Source: Betaproteobacteria bacterium
GTDB lineage: Bacteria > Pseudomonadota > Gammaproteobacteria > Burkholderiales > Thiobacillaceae
NCBI GenBank assembly: GCA_016219425.1
Contig: JACRNB010000015.1
Span: 124,001-188,000, forward strand
Length of the DNA stretch: 64,000 bases
Reading direction: 5' to 3'
Shown: piece by piece, positions 48,064 through 59,483 of the stretch
Numbering within the stretch: the first letter of the stretch is position 1
Layout of the letters: every line of letters starts with the position of its first letter
Made by a program: the position numbers and the translations under genes
The notes under the pieces: generated by a model
The model's database searches: none
What the model was told of the DNA's origin: nothing
The model's input: the letters and a program-made list of their open reading frames with translations, nothing else

Positions 48064-49995
48064 ATGGGCTTGCATCACATATCGGGTCGAGGTGGCCCAT
48101 TCTCCGGGGGGCGTTTGCGCGCGCGGGTGGCGCTTGCACTGGCGCTGGCCTGTTCGGGTCTTCCCGCCGTCGCCCAGACGGTCACCCCGGACCTTTCCCT
48201 TTCCCTTCAGTCCCTGCATCAGCAGGCGGCGTCCCTGTATGGCCGGGAAACCGCACGCACCATAGAGGTTCTCAGGGATCTGGCGAATCGCGTGGAACAG
48301 GCGCGGGCCAGTGTCGGCCCGGTGGATGACGATGGTCGCCAGTTGCTGGCGCGCTGGTCGCCGGATTACAAATTCCTGGCGCGCATGTTGGTGGAGCAGA
48401 AACGCCCCGACGAGGCCTGGCGCTACGTCGAACTGGCCAAGGGGCGCGCCCTCATGGATCGGGTCCATATCCGGGAGGCGGAAGAATCGCCCCAGCTACC
48501 CCTGGAGGCCCGGCGCGCCCTCAGCGCCGCCGGGGACCGACTGGCCAAGGCCGATGTGCGTCTCTCGGTGCAGGCCGCAGACCCTGCCAATTCGACCCAG
48601 GCCGCGCAGGAGCGCAAGCAGTTGATGGCGGAGTTGTCCACCCAGTTGCAAGAGTTGGCCCGGCGTTTCCCCGTGGCCAGCGCCCTGATGCAACCGGCCC
48701 TGCCGGATCAGGAGGCCCTGCGTCAGGCGTTGCCGGAAGACGCCATCTATCTGTCCCTGGCGTACGAGCCGAATCTCATGCTCCTGTTCGCCACCACGCG
48801 GGAGGGGACACTGGCCGGCTATCTGTCCGCAGGCGAGCACTGGGAGCACTCCACCATTGCCCTGCACAAGGCCATCTCCCACCGGGAGGGCGTCAAGGGG
48901 CTGAAGGCGGAGGGAACCTACATCATTCCCGCCGCCCAGGGGTTCCGCATCAGCATGGCGGAGGAGGATGAGGCCAACGCGATCACCCGCCTGGAGCCCA
49001 TCGCCGACTGGTTTGGAGAGCAGTTGTTGCGGCCTTTGCTGGAGCGTTTTCCCGGCAAGCGCCGACTCATCATCTCCCCGGACGGCCCCCTGCACTTCCT
49101 GCCGTTCGAAGTCATGCGCGTGAAGGGGCGCTGGCTGGTGGAAACCTTCGATGTCTCGTATGCCGCTTCCGCCGCCTCGCTGTTGCTATCCAGGGAGCGC
49201 CTGCTGCGTTATGGCCGCCAGCGTGAACGCCTGCCCCTGCTCGCCATGGGGGGCGGAAGCTATCAGCCCATCAAGCAGATATCCCGCAGCCTGGCGGTGG
49301 ATGAGCGTCTGAGTCAGGTCAGCGGGGAGGCGCGCCAGGTGGTCACGCAGAACGGGCGCATCTTCCTCAAACCGGGGGGCGGAGTCGGGGTGGAACAGGC
49401 CTATTCCAACTACAAGGGCAATTTCAGCGATCTGCCCGCGAGCGAGCAGGAGGTGCGGGAGGTGGCCTCGCTGTTTCCCCGCTCCCACGTCCTCCTGGGC
49501 AAAAAGGCCACGGAGCAGAGCCTGGTGGACCTGGAGATGTCGGGCGATCTGGCGCGATATCGTTATCTGGTGATGTCCGCCCACGGCGTTGTGCATCCGA
49601 CGGACCCCTGGCTTTCCGCCATCGTTCTGACCCAGACCGGTCCCAGCGGGCAGGAAGACGGGTTCGTCACGGCGGGGGAATGGCAGCGCTTCCACCTGCG
49701 CAGCGACCTGACCGTGCTCGCCTCCTGCGAAAGCGGGGTGGGCCGGGTGCAGCGCGGCGAGGGAGTGCTGGGATTGACCTATGCCCTGACCCTGGCCGGT
49801 TCCGCCAACGTGGCGCATACCCTGTGGACGGTGGATGACCGCGCCACGGCGGACTTCGTCATCGACTTCTTCCGCCGGCTGGCGTCCGGCGCTTCACAGG
49901 TGTCAGCCATGGCCCAGGCCAAACGCGACGCCCTGGCCAAGCATGGTGCGGAGAAGGCCTACTTCTGGGCGCCGCTGGTGTTGTACGGCTGGTAG
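48064..49995 (+). CDS. Exported CHAT-domain (caspase-like) protease
   Basis: Signal peptide (ARVALALALACSGLPAVAQT); CHAT core SPDGPLHFLPFEVMR...YLVMSAHGVVHPTDPW...VLASCESGVGRVQRGEGVLGLTYALTLAGSANV; His and Cys catalytic motifs present. Confidence 0.88.
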   Translation: MGLHHISGRGGPFSGGRLRARVALALALACSGLPAVAQTVTPDLSLSLQSLHQQAASLYGRETARTIEVLRDLANRVEQARASVGPVDDDGRQLLARWSPDYKFLARMLVEQKRPDEAWRYVELAKGRALMDRVHIREAEESPQLPLEARRALSAAGDRLAKADVRLSVQAADPANSTQAAQERKQLMAELSTQLQELARRFPVASALMQPALPDQEALRQALPEDAIYLSLAYEPNLMLLFATTREGTLAGYLSAGEHWEHSTIALHKAISHREGVKGLKAEGTYIIPAAQGFRISMAEEDEANAITRLEPIADWFGEQLLRPLLERFPGKRRLIISPDGPLHFLPFEVMRVKGRWLVETFDVSYAASAASLLLSRERLLRYGRQRERLPLLAMGGGSYQPIKQISRSLAVDERLSQVSGEARQVVTQNGRIFLKPGGGVGVEQAYSNYKGNFSDLPASEQEVREVASLFPRSHVLLGKKATEQSLVDLEMSGDLARYRYLVMSAHGVVHPTDPWLSAIVLTQTGPSGQEDGFVTAGEWQRFHLRSDLTVLASCESGVGRVQRGEGVLGLTYALTLAGSANVAHTLWTVDDRATADFVIDFFRRLASGASQVSAMAQAKRDALAKHGAEKAYFWAPLVLYGW

Positions 49996-50005
49996 GAAAC
50001 CCGGA

Positions 50006-50743
50006 TCAGCCTTTGTGGCCGATGTGCAGCGCCACTACCCCGGCGGTCAGGTTGTGATAGTCCACGCGGGTGAAGCCCACGGACTCCATCATCCCCTTCA
50101 GGGTTTCCTGGTCCGGGTGCATGCGGATGGATTCGGCCAGATAACGGTAGCTTTCGGCATCCTGCGCCACCAGTTGGCCCATGCGCGGCAGCAATTGGAA
50201 GGAATACAGGTCATACAGCGGGGCCAGCGGTTTCCATACCTTGGAAAACTCCAGCACCATGAGCTTGCCGCCCGGCTTCAGCACCCGGCGCATCTCCGCC
50301 AGGGCCAGATCCTTGTGGGTCATGTTGCGCAGGCCGAAGGCCACGGTGACGAGATCGAAATAGTCGGACGGGAAGGGCAGTTTTTCCGCATCGCATTGCG
50401 CCACCGGCAGCATCAGCCCCTGATCCAGCATGCGGTCGCGCCCCACCCCCAGCATGGAACCGTTGATGTCGGTGAGCCAGACCTCGCCGGTTGGCCCGAC
50501 CTCCTTCGACAACAGCCTGGCGATATCGCCGGTGCCCCCGGCGATGTCCAGCACCTTCGCGCCGGGACGCAGGCGCGCCAGCAGCGAGAGGTAGCGCTTC
50601 CAGATGCGGTGCACGCCCGCCGACATCAGGTCATTCATACCGTCGTAGCGCTGGGCGACGGAATGGAACACCTCCGCAACCTTGTGGGCCTTTTCTTCCT
50701 CGGCCACCTGCCGGAAGCCGAAGTGGGTCTGCTTGTCGCTCAT
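50006..50743 (-). CDS. ubiE: Demethylmenaquinone/ubiquinone methyltransferase
   Basis: [44 protein letters not shown]...[14 protein letters not shown]. Confidence 0.95.
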   Translation of the reverse strand: MSDKQTHFGFRQVAEEEKAHKVAEVFHSVAQRYDGMNDLMSAGVHRIWKRYLSLLARLRPGAKVLDIAGGTGDIARLLSKEVGPTGEVWLTDINGSMLGVGRDRMLDQGLMLPVAQCDAEKLPFPSDYFDLVTVAFGLRNMTHKDLALAEMRRVLKPGGKLMVLEFSKVWKPLAPLYDLYSFQLLPRMGQLVAQDAESYRYLAESIRMHPDQETLKGMMESVGFTRVDYHNLTAGVVALHIGHKG

Positions 50744-50826
50744 GTCAGTTCCGCCCGACCGTTCCGAAGGGACTGACCTCCCCCTCGGGGGGAAACGAGC
50801 ATAGCGAGTAAGGGGGCTGTTTCATG

Positions 50827-51093
50827 TCAGTGGGGCCGGAAGCCTTCCGGCGCGCCAACGCCATCGCCGAAGAAGTATTTCTCGGCCTGTTCCATCAGGT
50901 ACTTGCGGTGCTGGGTATCGGCCAGATTGAGGCGGTTCTCGTTGATGATCATGGTCTGGAGGCGAATCCAGCCGCCCCAGGCCTCCTTGGAGATGGACTC
51001 GAACACGCGCCGGCCCAGTTCGCCGGGCAAGGGGGGGAAGTCCAGACCTTCGGCCTCGCGACCGAGTTTTACGCAATTGACTCTGCGCGCCAT
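50827..51093 (-). CDS. yggX: Fe(2+)-trafficking/oxidative damage protection protein YggX
   Basis: [56 protein letters not shown]. Confidence 0.94.
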   Translation of the reverse strand: MARRVNCVKLGREAEGLDFPPLPGELGRRVFESISKEAWGGWIRLQTMIINENRLNLADTQHRKYLMEQAEKYFFGDGVGAPEGFRPH

Positions 51094-51152
51094 GTGCAAC
51101 TCCTGATGAATACGGGGGGATGGCCGGATGGTAGCCGAAGGGGGGTGGGGCG

Positions 51153-51479
51153 TCAGCCGCCCGCCTGTTGTTTTTCCAGGCGTCTGGCAAATACCTTCAT
51201 CTCCTTCGCCGCCTGGATATCGCCCTTGCCCTCGGCGGCGGCGATGCCCTGGCGATAGGTCTCCAGGGCCGCCTCGTTCCGTCCCGTTTCGGCCAGACAC
51301 CTGCCCAGCAGCTTCCAGGCGGCGGAATAACGCGGGTCTTGCTGCACGGCGGCGCGCAGGTGGGCGATGGCCTCCTCCAGACGCTCCGCCTTGTGCAGCT
51401 CGTTGCCGAGGGAATAACGCAGCAGGGCGCTGTCGCGGCCCTGTGCAAGCATCTTTTCAAAGGTTTCCAGGGGGCTCAT
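51153..51479 (-). CDS. TPR-repeat protein
   Basis: [64 protein letters not shown]. Confidence 0.85.
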   Translation of the reverse strand: MSPLETFEKMLAQGRDSALLRYSLGNELHKAERLEEAIAHLRAAVQQDPRYSAAWKLLGRCLAETGRNEAALETYRQGIAAAEGKGDIQAAKEMKVFARRLEKQQAGG

Positions 51480-51976
51480 GGCAGACCAGCTTGGGGTGGG
51501 TCTGCGCTTTGCAAGGCCGCCCCGGCAAAGCCGTTTTGACGCCAGGCCTCAAACACCGCCACAGCCACCGTGTTGGACAGGTTGAGGCTGCGGCTGGTGG
51601 GCAGCATGGGCAGGCGCAGACGTTGCCCGGAAGGAATCTGCTCCAGGATGTCCGCGGGCAACCCGCGAGTTTCCGGGCCGAACAGGAACACATCGCCGGG
51701 CAGAAAGCGGAGGTCGGTATGGCAATGCGCACCCCGCGTACTGAAGGCGAAGCGGCGTCCTGCGGGCAGCGCGGCGCACAACGCCTGCCAGTCCTCATGC
51801 ACCCGGACCTCGGCGTACTCGTGGTAGTCCAGTCCCGCCCGGCGCAACTGCTTGTCTTCCAGCGAGAAGCCCAGGGGTTTCACCAGATGCAGGCGGCAGC
51901 CGGTGTTGGCGGCCAGTCGGATGACGTTGCCGGTATTGGGCGGAATTTCCGGCTGGAACAGCACGATATGGAACAT
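51476..51976 (-). CDS. trmL: tRNA (cytidine(34)-2'-O)-methyltransferase
   Basis: MFHIVLFQPEIPPNTGNVIRLAANTGCRLHLVKPLGFSLEDKQLRRAGLDYH...LPMLPTSRSLNLSNTVAVAVFEAWRQ. Confidence 0.94.
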   Translation of the reverse strand: MFHIVLFQPEIPPNTGNVIRLAANTGCRLHLVKPLGFSLEDKQLRRAGLDYHEYAEVRVHEDWQALCAALPAGRRFAFSTRGAHCHTDLRFLPGDVFLFGPETRGLPADILEQIPSGQRLRLPMLPTSRSLNLSNTVAVAVFEAWRQNGFAGAALQSADPPQAGLP

Positions 51977-52058
51977 GGTGACGGCAAAACCCTTACGGCA
52001 TGGTGCTTGGGACGATATCAGGGTAACTTACGCGCCACTTTTGATGTCGGAGGAGAAC

Positions 52059-53759
<1,701 letters not shown>

Positions 53760-53761
53760 CC

Positions 53762-53872
53762 GGCTCGCAACGCTTGATCCAGCAAACGTTGCAGGCTGCC
53801 AACGGATTCATACCCCGCTGCATGGCCTGCATCGGCTCGCAACGCCCGATCCAGCAAACGTTGCGAGCCGCC
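53762..53872. repeat. Family F: two copies, 72-bp offset, of GGCTCGCAACG-(N)-GATCCAGCAAACGTTGC(GAGCC)
   Basis: Copies start at 53762 and 53834; the second is a clean palindrome ggctcgcaacg...cgttgcgagcc. Confidence 0.85.
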
Positions 53873-53873
53873 C

Positions 53874-53931
53874 GTAGGTGCGAATTCATTCGCACAACCA
53901 AAGCGTCAAGTGCGAATGAATTCGCACCTAC
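53874..53931. repeat. Inverted pair of family A repeat
   Basis: gtaggtgcgaattcattcgcac (53874-53895) and reverse complement (53910-53931). Confidence 0.92.
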
Positions 53932-53958
53932 GGGCATCTCATCCGCGGTTTCCAGAAT

Positions 53959-53986
53959 AAAAAACCCCGCCGCGGCGGGGTTTTTT
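53959..53986. terminator. Bidirectional rho-independent terminator
   Basis: aaaaaccccgccgcggcggggtttttt. Confidence 0.8.
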
Positions 53987-54002
53987 ATTGGGCGGCGGGG
54001 CG

Positions 54003-54827
54003 TTACGCCTTGCGCTGCCTTCTGGCCAGGCCCAGCAGCCCGAGCCCGAGAGCAAACAACGCAGGAACCGCAGGTTCCGCAACATGGACGGCTGCGCCCA
54101 GATTGAACTCTGCACCCAGGGTGTAGCCGGAGATGCCGGGCAGGGAGGTGGTGGAAAGCAGGGCGCCGTTGGCGCCGTACTGATACATCTGATGCGAGGA
54201 ATAGTTGATGGTCCAGAAGGTCTGGTCCGCCGGGTCGAAGGCCAGCGCATAGCCGAGCGAGGCGTTCGGGCTCAGGGTGACGCGGCTGATGAAGGTTCCG
54301 CCCAGGCTCCACTGCTCCATGGCCGTGCCAGAGCCCACGGTATTGAGCACCCAAAGGGTGTTGTGCACGGTGTCATAGGTGATGCCGGAACTGCGGATCT
54401 GCGGCGTGAACAGGACGCTGCGGTTGGCCCAGTTGCGGTCATAGCGATGCACTGCATAGCCGCTGCCGTTGTGATCCAGGGTGTAGTTGTAACTGCCGTC
54501 GGTAGTGCCGTCGTAGTAGTTGCTGATGCCGCTGGGCGTGGTGTAGGCGTTGGCGGCGATCAGGTTGCCCGCCAAGTCATACTGGCTGCCTTTGTTGCTG
54601 TAGCCGCTATCTCCGAAGGTGCGCACGTCGCCATAAACGGCGATGGCGGATTCGTTCCCGTTCGGGTTATTGAACGAGGTCACCGTGTTGCCCTGCACGA
54701 TGTAGGTTCGACTCCCCGAGTTGAAGTCAGTGGTGAGATACAACTGACTCACCGGCCCGGCGAATGCCGACATGGACAGGCAGGAAAAGGCGCAGAACAG
54801 AGCCTTGTTCAGGAGCGACGGGGTCAT
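54003..54827 (-). CDS. PEP-CTERM sorted exported protein
   Basis: Signal peptide MTPSLLNKALFCAFSCLSMSAFA; C-terminal VAEPAVPALFALGLGLLGLARRQRKA. Confidence 0.8.
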   Translation of the reverse strand: MTPSLLNKALFCAFSCLSMSAFAGPVSQLYLTTDFNSGSRTYIVQGNTVTSFNNPNGNESAIAVYGDVRTFGDSGYSNKGSQYDLAGNLIAANAYTTPSGISNYYDGTTDGSYNYTLDHNGSGYAVHRYDRNWANRSVLFTPQIRSSGITYDTVHNTLWVLNTVGSGTAMEQWSLGGTFISRVTLSPNASLGYALAFDPADQTFWTINYSSHQMYQYGANGALLSTTSLPGISGYTLGAEFNLGAAVHVAEPAVPALFALGLGLLGLARRQRKA

Positions 54828-54862
54828 GGCGGTACTCGGGAATTGGTGGTGACGCCTGTGCA

Positions 54863-54877
54863 GCAATTATTGAGCCG
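54863..54877 (-). promoter_or_regulatory. Candidate sigma54 promoter for the second PEP-CTERM gene
   Basis: Minus strand CGGCTCAATAATTGC: GG-N10-GC with TTGC at -12. Confidence 0.5.
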
Positions 54878-55065
54878 TCTACCGATGGCCATTGAAAACA
54901 AGGGGTTGCCCATGACCGTACGAGGGCGTCGCCTATGGTTGTAAACCAGCCCGACGTCCGCCTCGACGAACGCGCGGACGATTGGGGCTGGCTGCCCGGC
55001 CATCCGCCGGTAAAATCACCGCCCCGCGCTGAGATCGCGCCCCGTTATCCCTCTGGAGTCCGGCC

Positions 55066-55533
55066 ATGCCCCGCTACGACAAGATTTTTGAATACGAACC
55101 CAACCTGGACGGCAAGGGCCTGAAGATCGGCGTGATCATGAGCCGCTTCAACATCGACGTATGCGAGGGCCTGCTCTCCGCCTGCCAGGCCACCCTGCTC
55201 AAGCAGGGCGTCGCCGCCGCCGACATCCGCCTTGCCACCGTGGCCGGCGCGCTGGAAGTCCCCCTGGTCGCCAAGAAGATGGCCGAATCCGGCAAATACG
55301 ACGCCCTGGTGGCGCTGGGTGCGGTGATCCGCGGCGACACCTACCACTTCGAGATCGTCTCCAACGAGATGGCCAGCGGCATGACCCGTATCAACCTCGA
55401 CACCGGCGTGCCCGTCGCCAACGGCATCCTCACCACCAATACCGACCACCAGGCCACCGAGCGCATGACCGAAAAGGGCCGCGACGCCGCCCTCTGCGCC
55501 ATCGAGATGGCCAACCTGCTGAAGGCGCTATGA
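55066..55533 (+). CDS. ribH: 6,7-dimethyl-8-ribityllumazine synthase
   Basis: [29 protein letters not shown]...[37 protein letters not shown]. Confidence 0.95.
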   Translation: MPRYDKIFEYEPNLDGKGLKIGVIMSRFNIDVCEGLLSACQATLLKQGVAAADIRLATVAGALEVPLVAKKMAESGKYDALVALGAVIRGDTYHFEIVSNEMASGMTRINLDTGVPVANGILTTNTDHQATERMTEKGRDAALCAIEMANLLKAL

Positions 55534-56006
55534 GCGCGCAGCGAGCGGAGGGCTCAGTCAGCGCCCCCGCCCCGAAAAAGGGGCGCGGCAGCCGCCAACT
55601 CTCGCGCGAACTGGTGTTGCGCGCCCTGTACCAGTGGCAGGTGGGCGGCTCCGACCTGGCCGCCCTCATCGTCAGCATGGAAGAAGAAGAGGACTACGCC
55701 GAGGTCAACGTCGGCTTCTTTCGCGAACTCCTCACCGGCGTCCTCGCCAACGCCGCCGACCTGGACGCCGCCCTGGCCCCGCACCTGGACCGCGCCGTGA
55801 AGGAACTCTCCCCCATCGAACACGGCTGCCTGCTGATCGGTGCGCAGGAACTCGCCTACACCCTCAACGTGCCCTACAAGGTCGCCATCAACGAATCGGT
55901 CAACCTGGCCAAGAAATACGGCGGCACCGACGGCCACAAGTTCGTCAACGGCGTGCTCGACAAGCTTGCCAAGGTGACGCGCGTCGCGGAACTGACCGCG
56001 CGCTGA
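55530..56006 (+). CDS. nusB: Transcription antitermination factor NusB
   Basis: [16 protein letters not shown]...[29 protein letters not shown]. Confidence 0.94.
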   Translation: MSAQRAEGSVSAPAPKKGRGSRQLSRELVLRALYQWQVGGSDLAALIVSMEEEEDYAEVNVGFFRELLTGVLANAADLDAALAPHLDRAVKELSPIEHGCLLIGAQELAYTLNVPYKVAINESVNLAKKYGGTDGHKFVNGVLDKLAKVTRVAELTAR

Positions 56007-56020
56007 CTTCCCGGCGGCGC

Positions 56021-56977
56021 ATGCCCTCCGAGTTCGACCTCATCGCGCGCCACTTCACGCGCCCCTGCCCCGGCGCAACGCTGGGAGTGGGGGACGACGC
56101 CGCCCTGCTGCGCCCCGCGCCCGGCATGGATCTGGCGGTCTCCACCGACATGCTGGTCTCGGGACGTCACTTCCTACCGGATACGGACCCCCGCCGCCTG
56201 GGCCACAAGACCCTGGCCGTCAACCTTTCCGACCTGGCCGCCATGGGCGCGATTCCGCGCTGGGCCACCCTGGCCCTGGCCCTGCCGCAGGCGGATGAAG
56301 CCTGGCTGGCGGCCTTCAGCGCCGGATTCTTCGATCTCGCCGCGCATCACGGTGTGGATCTGGTGGGCGGCGACACCACGCGCGGGCCGCTCGCCCTCAG
56401 CGTCACCATCCTGGGCGAGGTGGAGTCCGGGCGGGCGTTGCGCCGGGATGCCGCCCGCGCCGGGGACGAACTCTGGGTCTCGGGTGAACTGGGGGGCGCC
56501 GCCCTGGGGCTGATGCATGTGCAGGGCGCGCTGCATCTGAATGCGGAGCATGCCCGCGCCTGCCTGGCGCGTCTGGAAGCGCCACAGCCGCGGGTAGCGC
56601 TGGGGCGGGCGCTGATCGGCCTGGCCCGCGCCGCCATTGATGTCTCCGACGGTCTGCTGGCGGACCTGGGCCACATCCTGGAACGCTCCGGGGTGGGGGC
56701 GGAACTGGCGCTGGAGCGTCTGCCCGTACCTGCCGCCCTGTCCCCCCTGATGGCGCAGGAGGCGGGCCGCGCCTGCGCCCTGGCGGGCGGGGACGACTAT
56801 GAACTGTGCTTCACCGCCCCGGTCTCGGCGCGGGAGGCGTTGGCGGAGCTGGAAGCGGAGTTGGGGCTGCGGCTGACCCGCATCGGCCAGATCACGGCGA
56901 CGGCTGGCCTGACGGTGCGGGATGGGGAAGGCCGGCCCCTGCCGACCCTGCGGCAGGGCTACGACCACTTCGGATGA
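56021..56977 (+). CDS. thiL: Thiamine-monophosphate kinase
   Basis: FDLIARHFTRPCPGATLGVGDDAALLRPAPGMDLAVSTDMLVSGRHF...NLSDLAAMGA...DVSDGLLADLGHI. Confidence 0.95.
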   Translation: MPSEFDLIARHFTRPCPGATLGVGDDAALLRPAPGMDLAVSTDMLVSGRHFLPDTDPRRLGHKTLAVNLSDLAAMGAIPRWATLALALPQADEAWLAAFSAGFFDLAAHHGVDLVGGDTTRGPLALSVTILGEVESGRALRRDAARAGDELWVSGELGGAALGLMHVQGALHLNAEHARACLARLEAPQPRVALGRALIGLARAAIDVSDGLLADLGHILERSGVGAELALERLPVPAALSPLMAQEAGRACALAGGDDYELCFTAPVSAREALAELEAELGLRLTRIGQITATAGLTVRDGEGRPLPTLRQGYDHFG

Positions 56978-56981
56978 CCCC

Positions 56982-57059
56982 GTAGGAGCCCGGCTGCGCC
57001 GGGCGAACCCGTGTGGTCTGTGCGATCCGGCGCATCGCCCGGCGCAGCCGGGCTCCTAC
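56982..57059. repeat. Family B palindromic repeat downstream of thiL
   Basis: gtaggagcccggctgcgccgggcga ... atcgcccggcgcagccgggctcctac. Confidence 0.92.
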
Positions 57060-57146
57060 GAGCGCTGCGCCGGGGCTGGCTACATCGGTGGCGTCAGCGT
57101 GGACAGCGGGGTCATCGCGAACGGTGACAGAGCAGGATCGCCCCCT

Positions 57147-57202
57147 GTAGGAGCCCGGCTGCGCCGGGCGAACCCGTTCGGCCAGGGCGACCCGGCGCCT
57201 AC
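57147..57202. repeat. Degenerate family B repeat; right arm remnant covers the methyltransferase stop codon
   Basis: gtaggagcccggctgcgccgggcga (57147-57171) and eroded gcgacccggcgcctac (57187-57202). Confidence 0.65.
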
Positions 57203-58038
57203 GACGTCTCGGACGTACTGCGCTTCGATATGCGTCCGGAGATCAGCACCCGACCGGCCAGGATATGGGCGACCGGGCTCAACAGCATCAGCAGGAGCCG
57301 GTCCAGCCGGGCTGCCAGGTTGTAGCGCTCCGGGATCACGCGGGTGACCAGGAAGTTGAAGTATTTGCGCAGCAGGATGGGCGACAGGATCTTGCAGACC
57401 TCGCGCACGTCCCGCTCCGTCAGCTTGCGCTCGTCCTCGGTGATGTAAGGCGTGTCGGTGCCGTAGATCAGCCGGGTCATGCGCGGGTAGAGGAACTTCT
57501 CCACCAGGGCGGAATGCCGGATCGTGTTGGTCAGCGAGTGGGAATAGATCTCGTCGAACACGAAATGCGCGCCGGGTTTCGCCACGCGGCGGATCTCCGC
57601 CATGGTGAGGGGGATATCCACGTGATGCAGGATGTCGCAGGCGAGCACGAGGTCGAAATGGTCGTCTTCATAGTGCAGATGCTCCGCCGGCATCTGGGCG
57701 AAGTGCACCTGCTCGCCCTCCCGCTGCGCCAGCTTGCCGCCCACTTCCAGCAAGTCGGCGCTGAGATCGAAGGCATGCACCTCCGCCCCCAGCCGCGCCA
57801 GACGGATCGCATCGGAACCGATGCCGCAGCCCACCACCAGCACCCGTTTACCGCACAGTTCCAGTTCCTGAAGGTGCGCAAACATGCGCCAGTAGGCGTT
57901 CCACCAGCGGCGCATGGGGCGGTCCAGCACATCCCAGATGAAAGGCTTGTCCAGGGCCGCCGCCACCACCTTGGCGTGTTCCCGGTGATAGTCCAGCTCG
58001 CGTTGCTGGCGCTCGGTCAGAGTGGTTGTTTTTTTCAT
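57199..58038 (-). CDS. Class I SAM-dependent methyltransferase
   Basis: KRVLVVGCGIGSDAIRLARLGAEVHAFDLSADLLEVGG...FDLVLACDILHHVDIP. Confidence 0.88.
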   Translation of the reverse strand: MKKTTTLTERQQRELDYHREHAKVVAAALDKPFIWDVLDRPMRRWWNAYWRMFAHLQELELCGKRVLVVGCGIGSDAIRLARLGAEVHAFDLSADLLEVGGKLAQREGEQVHFAQMPAEHLHYEDDHFDLVLACDILHHVDIPLTMAEIRRVAKPGAHFVFDEIYSHSLTNTIRHSALVEKFLYPRMTRLIYGTDTPYITEDERKLTERDVREVCKILSPILLRKYFNFLVTRVIPERYNLAARLDRLLLMLLSPVAHILAGRVLISGRISKRSTSETS

Positions 58039-58868
58039 CAGTCAGCGGTCTCTTCGAGGGAGGCGTGTAGCGGTGGCCGGATGCCCAGCCAGTCCTGCCA
58101 CTGGCCCAGCAGGTCCGGGGTCAGGGCGGCAATGACGGAACGGCTCCAGGGCGAGCCGGAAAAAAAATTGTCGCCGCGCATGCTGCACGCGGCGCCGCCG
58201 GCCTCGAACAGGATCAGGCTGCCGGCGGCGTAATCCCACAGCTTCTGCCCCCCGTGCAGGTAGAGGTGCATGCGCCCGGAAGCGAGATAGCACCAGTCCA
58301 GGGTGCTCGCGCCCAGGTTGCGTTGCGATGAAAACGGATGCTCAAAGGCGAGACGCCCGGCCAGTTCCCGGTCGATGCGCTTCAACTCGATGCCGGCCAT
58401 GCAGCGCCCCAGGCTCTCGGGCGGCAGCTTCACCGGCAGACGCTCGCCATTGACCCATGCACCCTGGCCTTCGATGGCGTAGAAGGCCTCCTCGTTGCTG
58501 GGGTCGTACACCACCCCCAGCACGCTGCGGCGGTTCACCATGAGGGCCACGGAGATGGCGAAAAAGGGCAGGCCGTTGACGAAGTTGCTGGTGCCGTCGA
58601 TGGGGTCCACGCACCACAGGCCCTCGTCGCCGATCTCCCACAGGGCATGCTGTTCCGCCTCGCTCATCTCCTCGCCCAGCACCGGCAGGGGCAGGATCTC
58701 GCGCAAGCGGCGGATCAGCGCGTTTTGCGCCGCCAGGTCCGCCTCGGTGAGCAGGCTGCCATCCACCTTGCGCTGGTGCGCCACCTTCAGATAACGCGGC
58801 ATGACCTCCTCCCGCCCGATGTCGCGGCAGGCGGTGATGACCTGTTCGAGGATGCGCGGATAGTCCAT
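58038..58868 (-). CDS. Inositol monophosphatase family protein
   Basis: LGEEMSEAEQHALWEIGDEGLWCVDPIDGTSNFVNGLPFFAISVALM; LWDYAAGSLILFEAGG. Confidence 0.93.
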   Translation of the reverse strand: MDYPRILEQVITACRDIGREEVMPRYLKVAHQRKVDGSLLTEADLAAQNALIRRLREILPLPVLGEEMSEAEQHALWEIGDEGLWCVDPIDGTSNFVNGLPFFAISVALMVNRRSVLGVVYDPSNEEAFYAIEGQGAWVNGERLPVKLPPESLGRCMAGIELKRIDRELAGRLAFEHPFSSQRNLGASTLDWCYLASGRMHLYLHGGQKLWDYAAGSLILFEAGGAACSMRGDNFFSGSPWSRSVIAALTPDLLGQWQDWLGIRPPLHASLEETAD

Positions 58869-58874
58869 GGCGGG

Positions 58875-59441
58875 TCAGTGCTGCCCTTCGCCCGTCCACT
58901 TGATGGAACAGCCCATGCTGGGGATCTGCACCGCCGGGCCGCGCTGGGTCAGGGCGACCTCCTGCATCGCCTCGAACAGGTCGCGGCGCACGCCCTCGGG
59001 CGCGGTTTCCTTGCGCGATTCGTCGAGCCGACCGCGGTATTGCAGGCCCAGATCGCGGTCAAAACCGAAGAAGTCCGGCGTACACACCGCACCGTAGGCC
59101 TTGGCCACAGCCTGGCTTGCATCCAGTACATAGGGCATGGGAAAGCCCATCTGCGCCGCCACCGCCTGCATGTTGTCGAAGCTGTCCTCGGGATACTCGG
59201 CGGGGTCGTTGGACATGATCGCCACCGCGCCGACGCCCAGCGTCTTCAGCTCCGCCACATCGCGCACGATGCGGTGGAGCACCGCCTTCACATACGGGCA
59301 GTGGTTGCAGAGGAACATCACCAACAGGCCGTTGGGGCCGGCCACGTCCGCGAGCGCATAGGTCTTGCCGTCCACGCCCGGCAGGCGGAAATCCGGGGCC
59401 TTCCAGCCGAAATCGCAGACGGGGGTTTCCATGCGCACCAT
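58875..59441 (-). CDS. Thioredoxin-fold (AhpC/TSA-like) protein
   Basis: APDFRLPGVDGKTYALADVAGPNGLLVMFLCNHCPYVKAVLHRIVRDVAELKTLGVGAVAIMSNDPAEYPEDSFDNM. Confidence 0.88.
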   Translation of the reverse strand: MVRMETPVCDFGWKAPDFRLPGVDGKTYALADVAGPNGLLVMFLCNHCPYVKAVLHRIVRDVAELKTLGVGAVAIMSNDPAEYPEDSFDNMQAVAAQMGFPMPYVLDASQAVAKAYGAVCTPDFFGFDRDLGLQYRGRLDESRKETAPEGVRRDLFEAMQEVALTQRGPAVQIPSMGCSIKWTGEGQH

Positions 59442-59483
59442 GGGGGGGCTCCAGACATATGAACGGCGCGGATAATACCGCGC

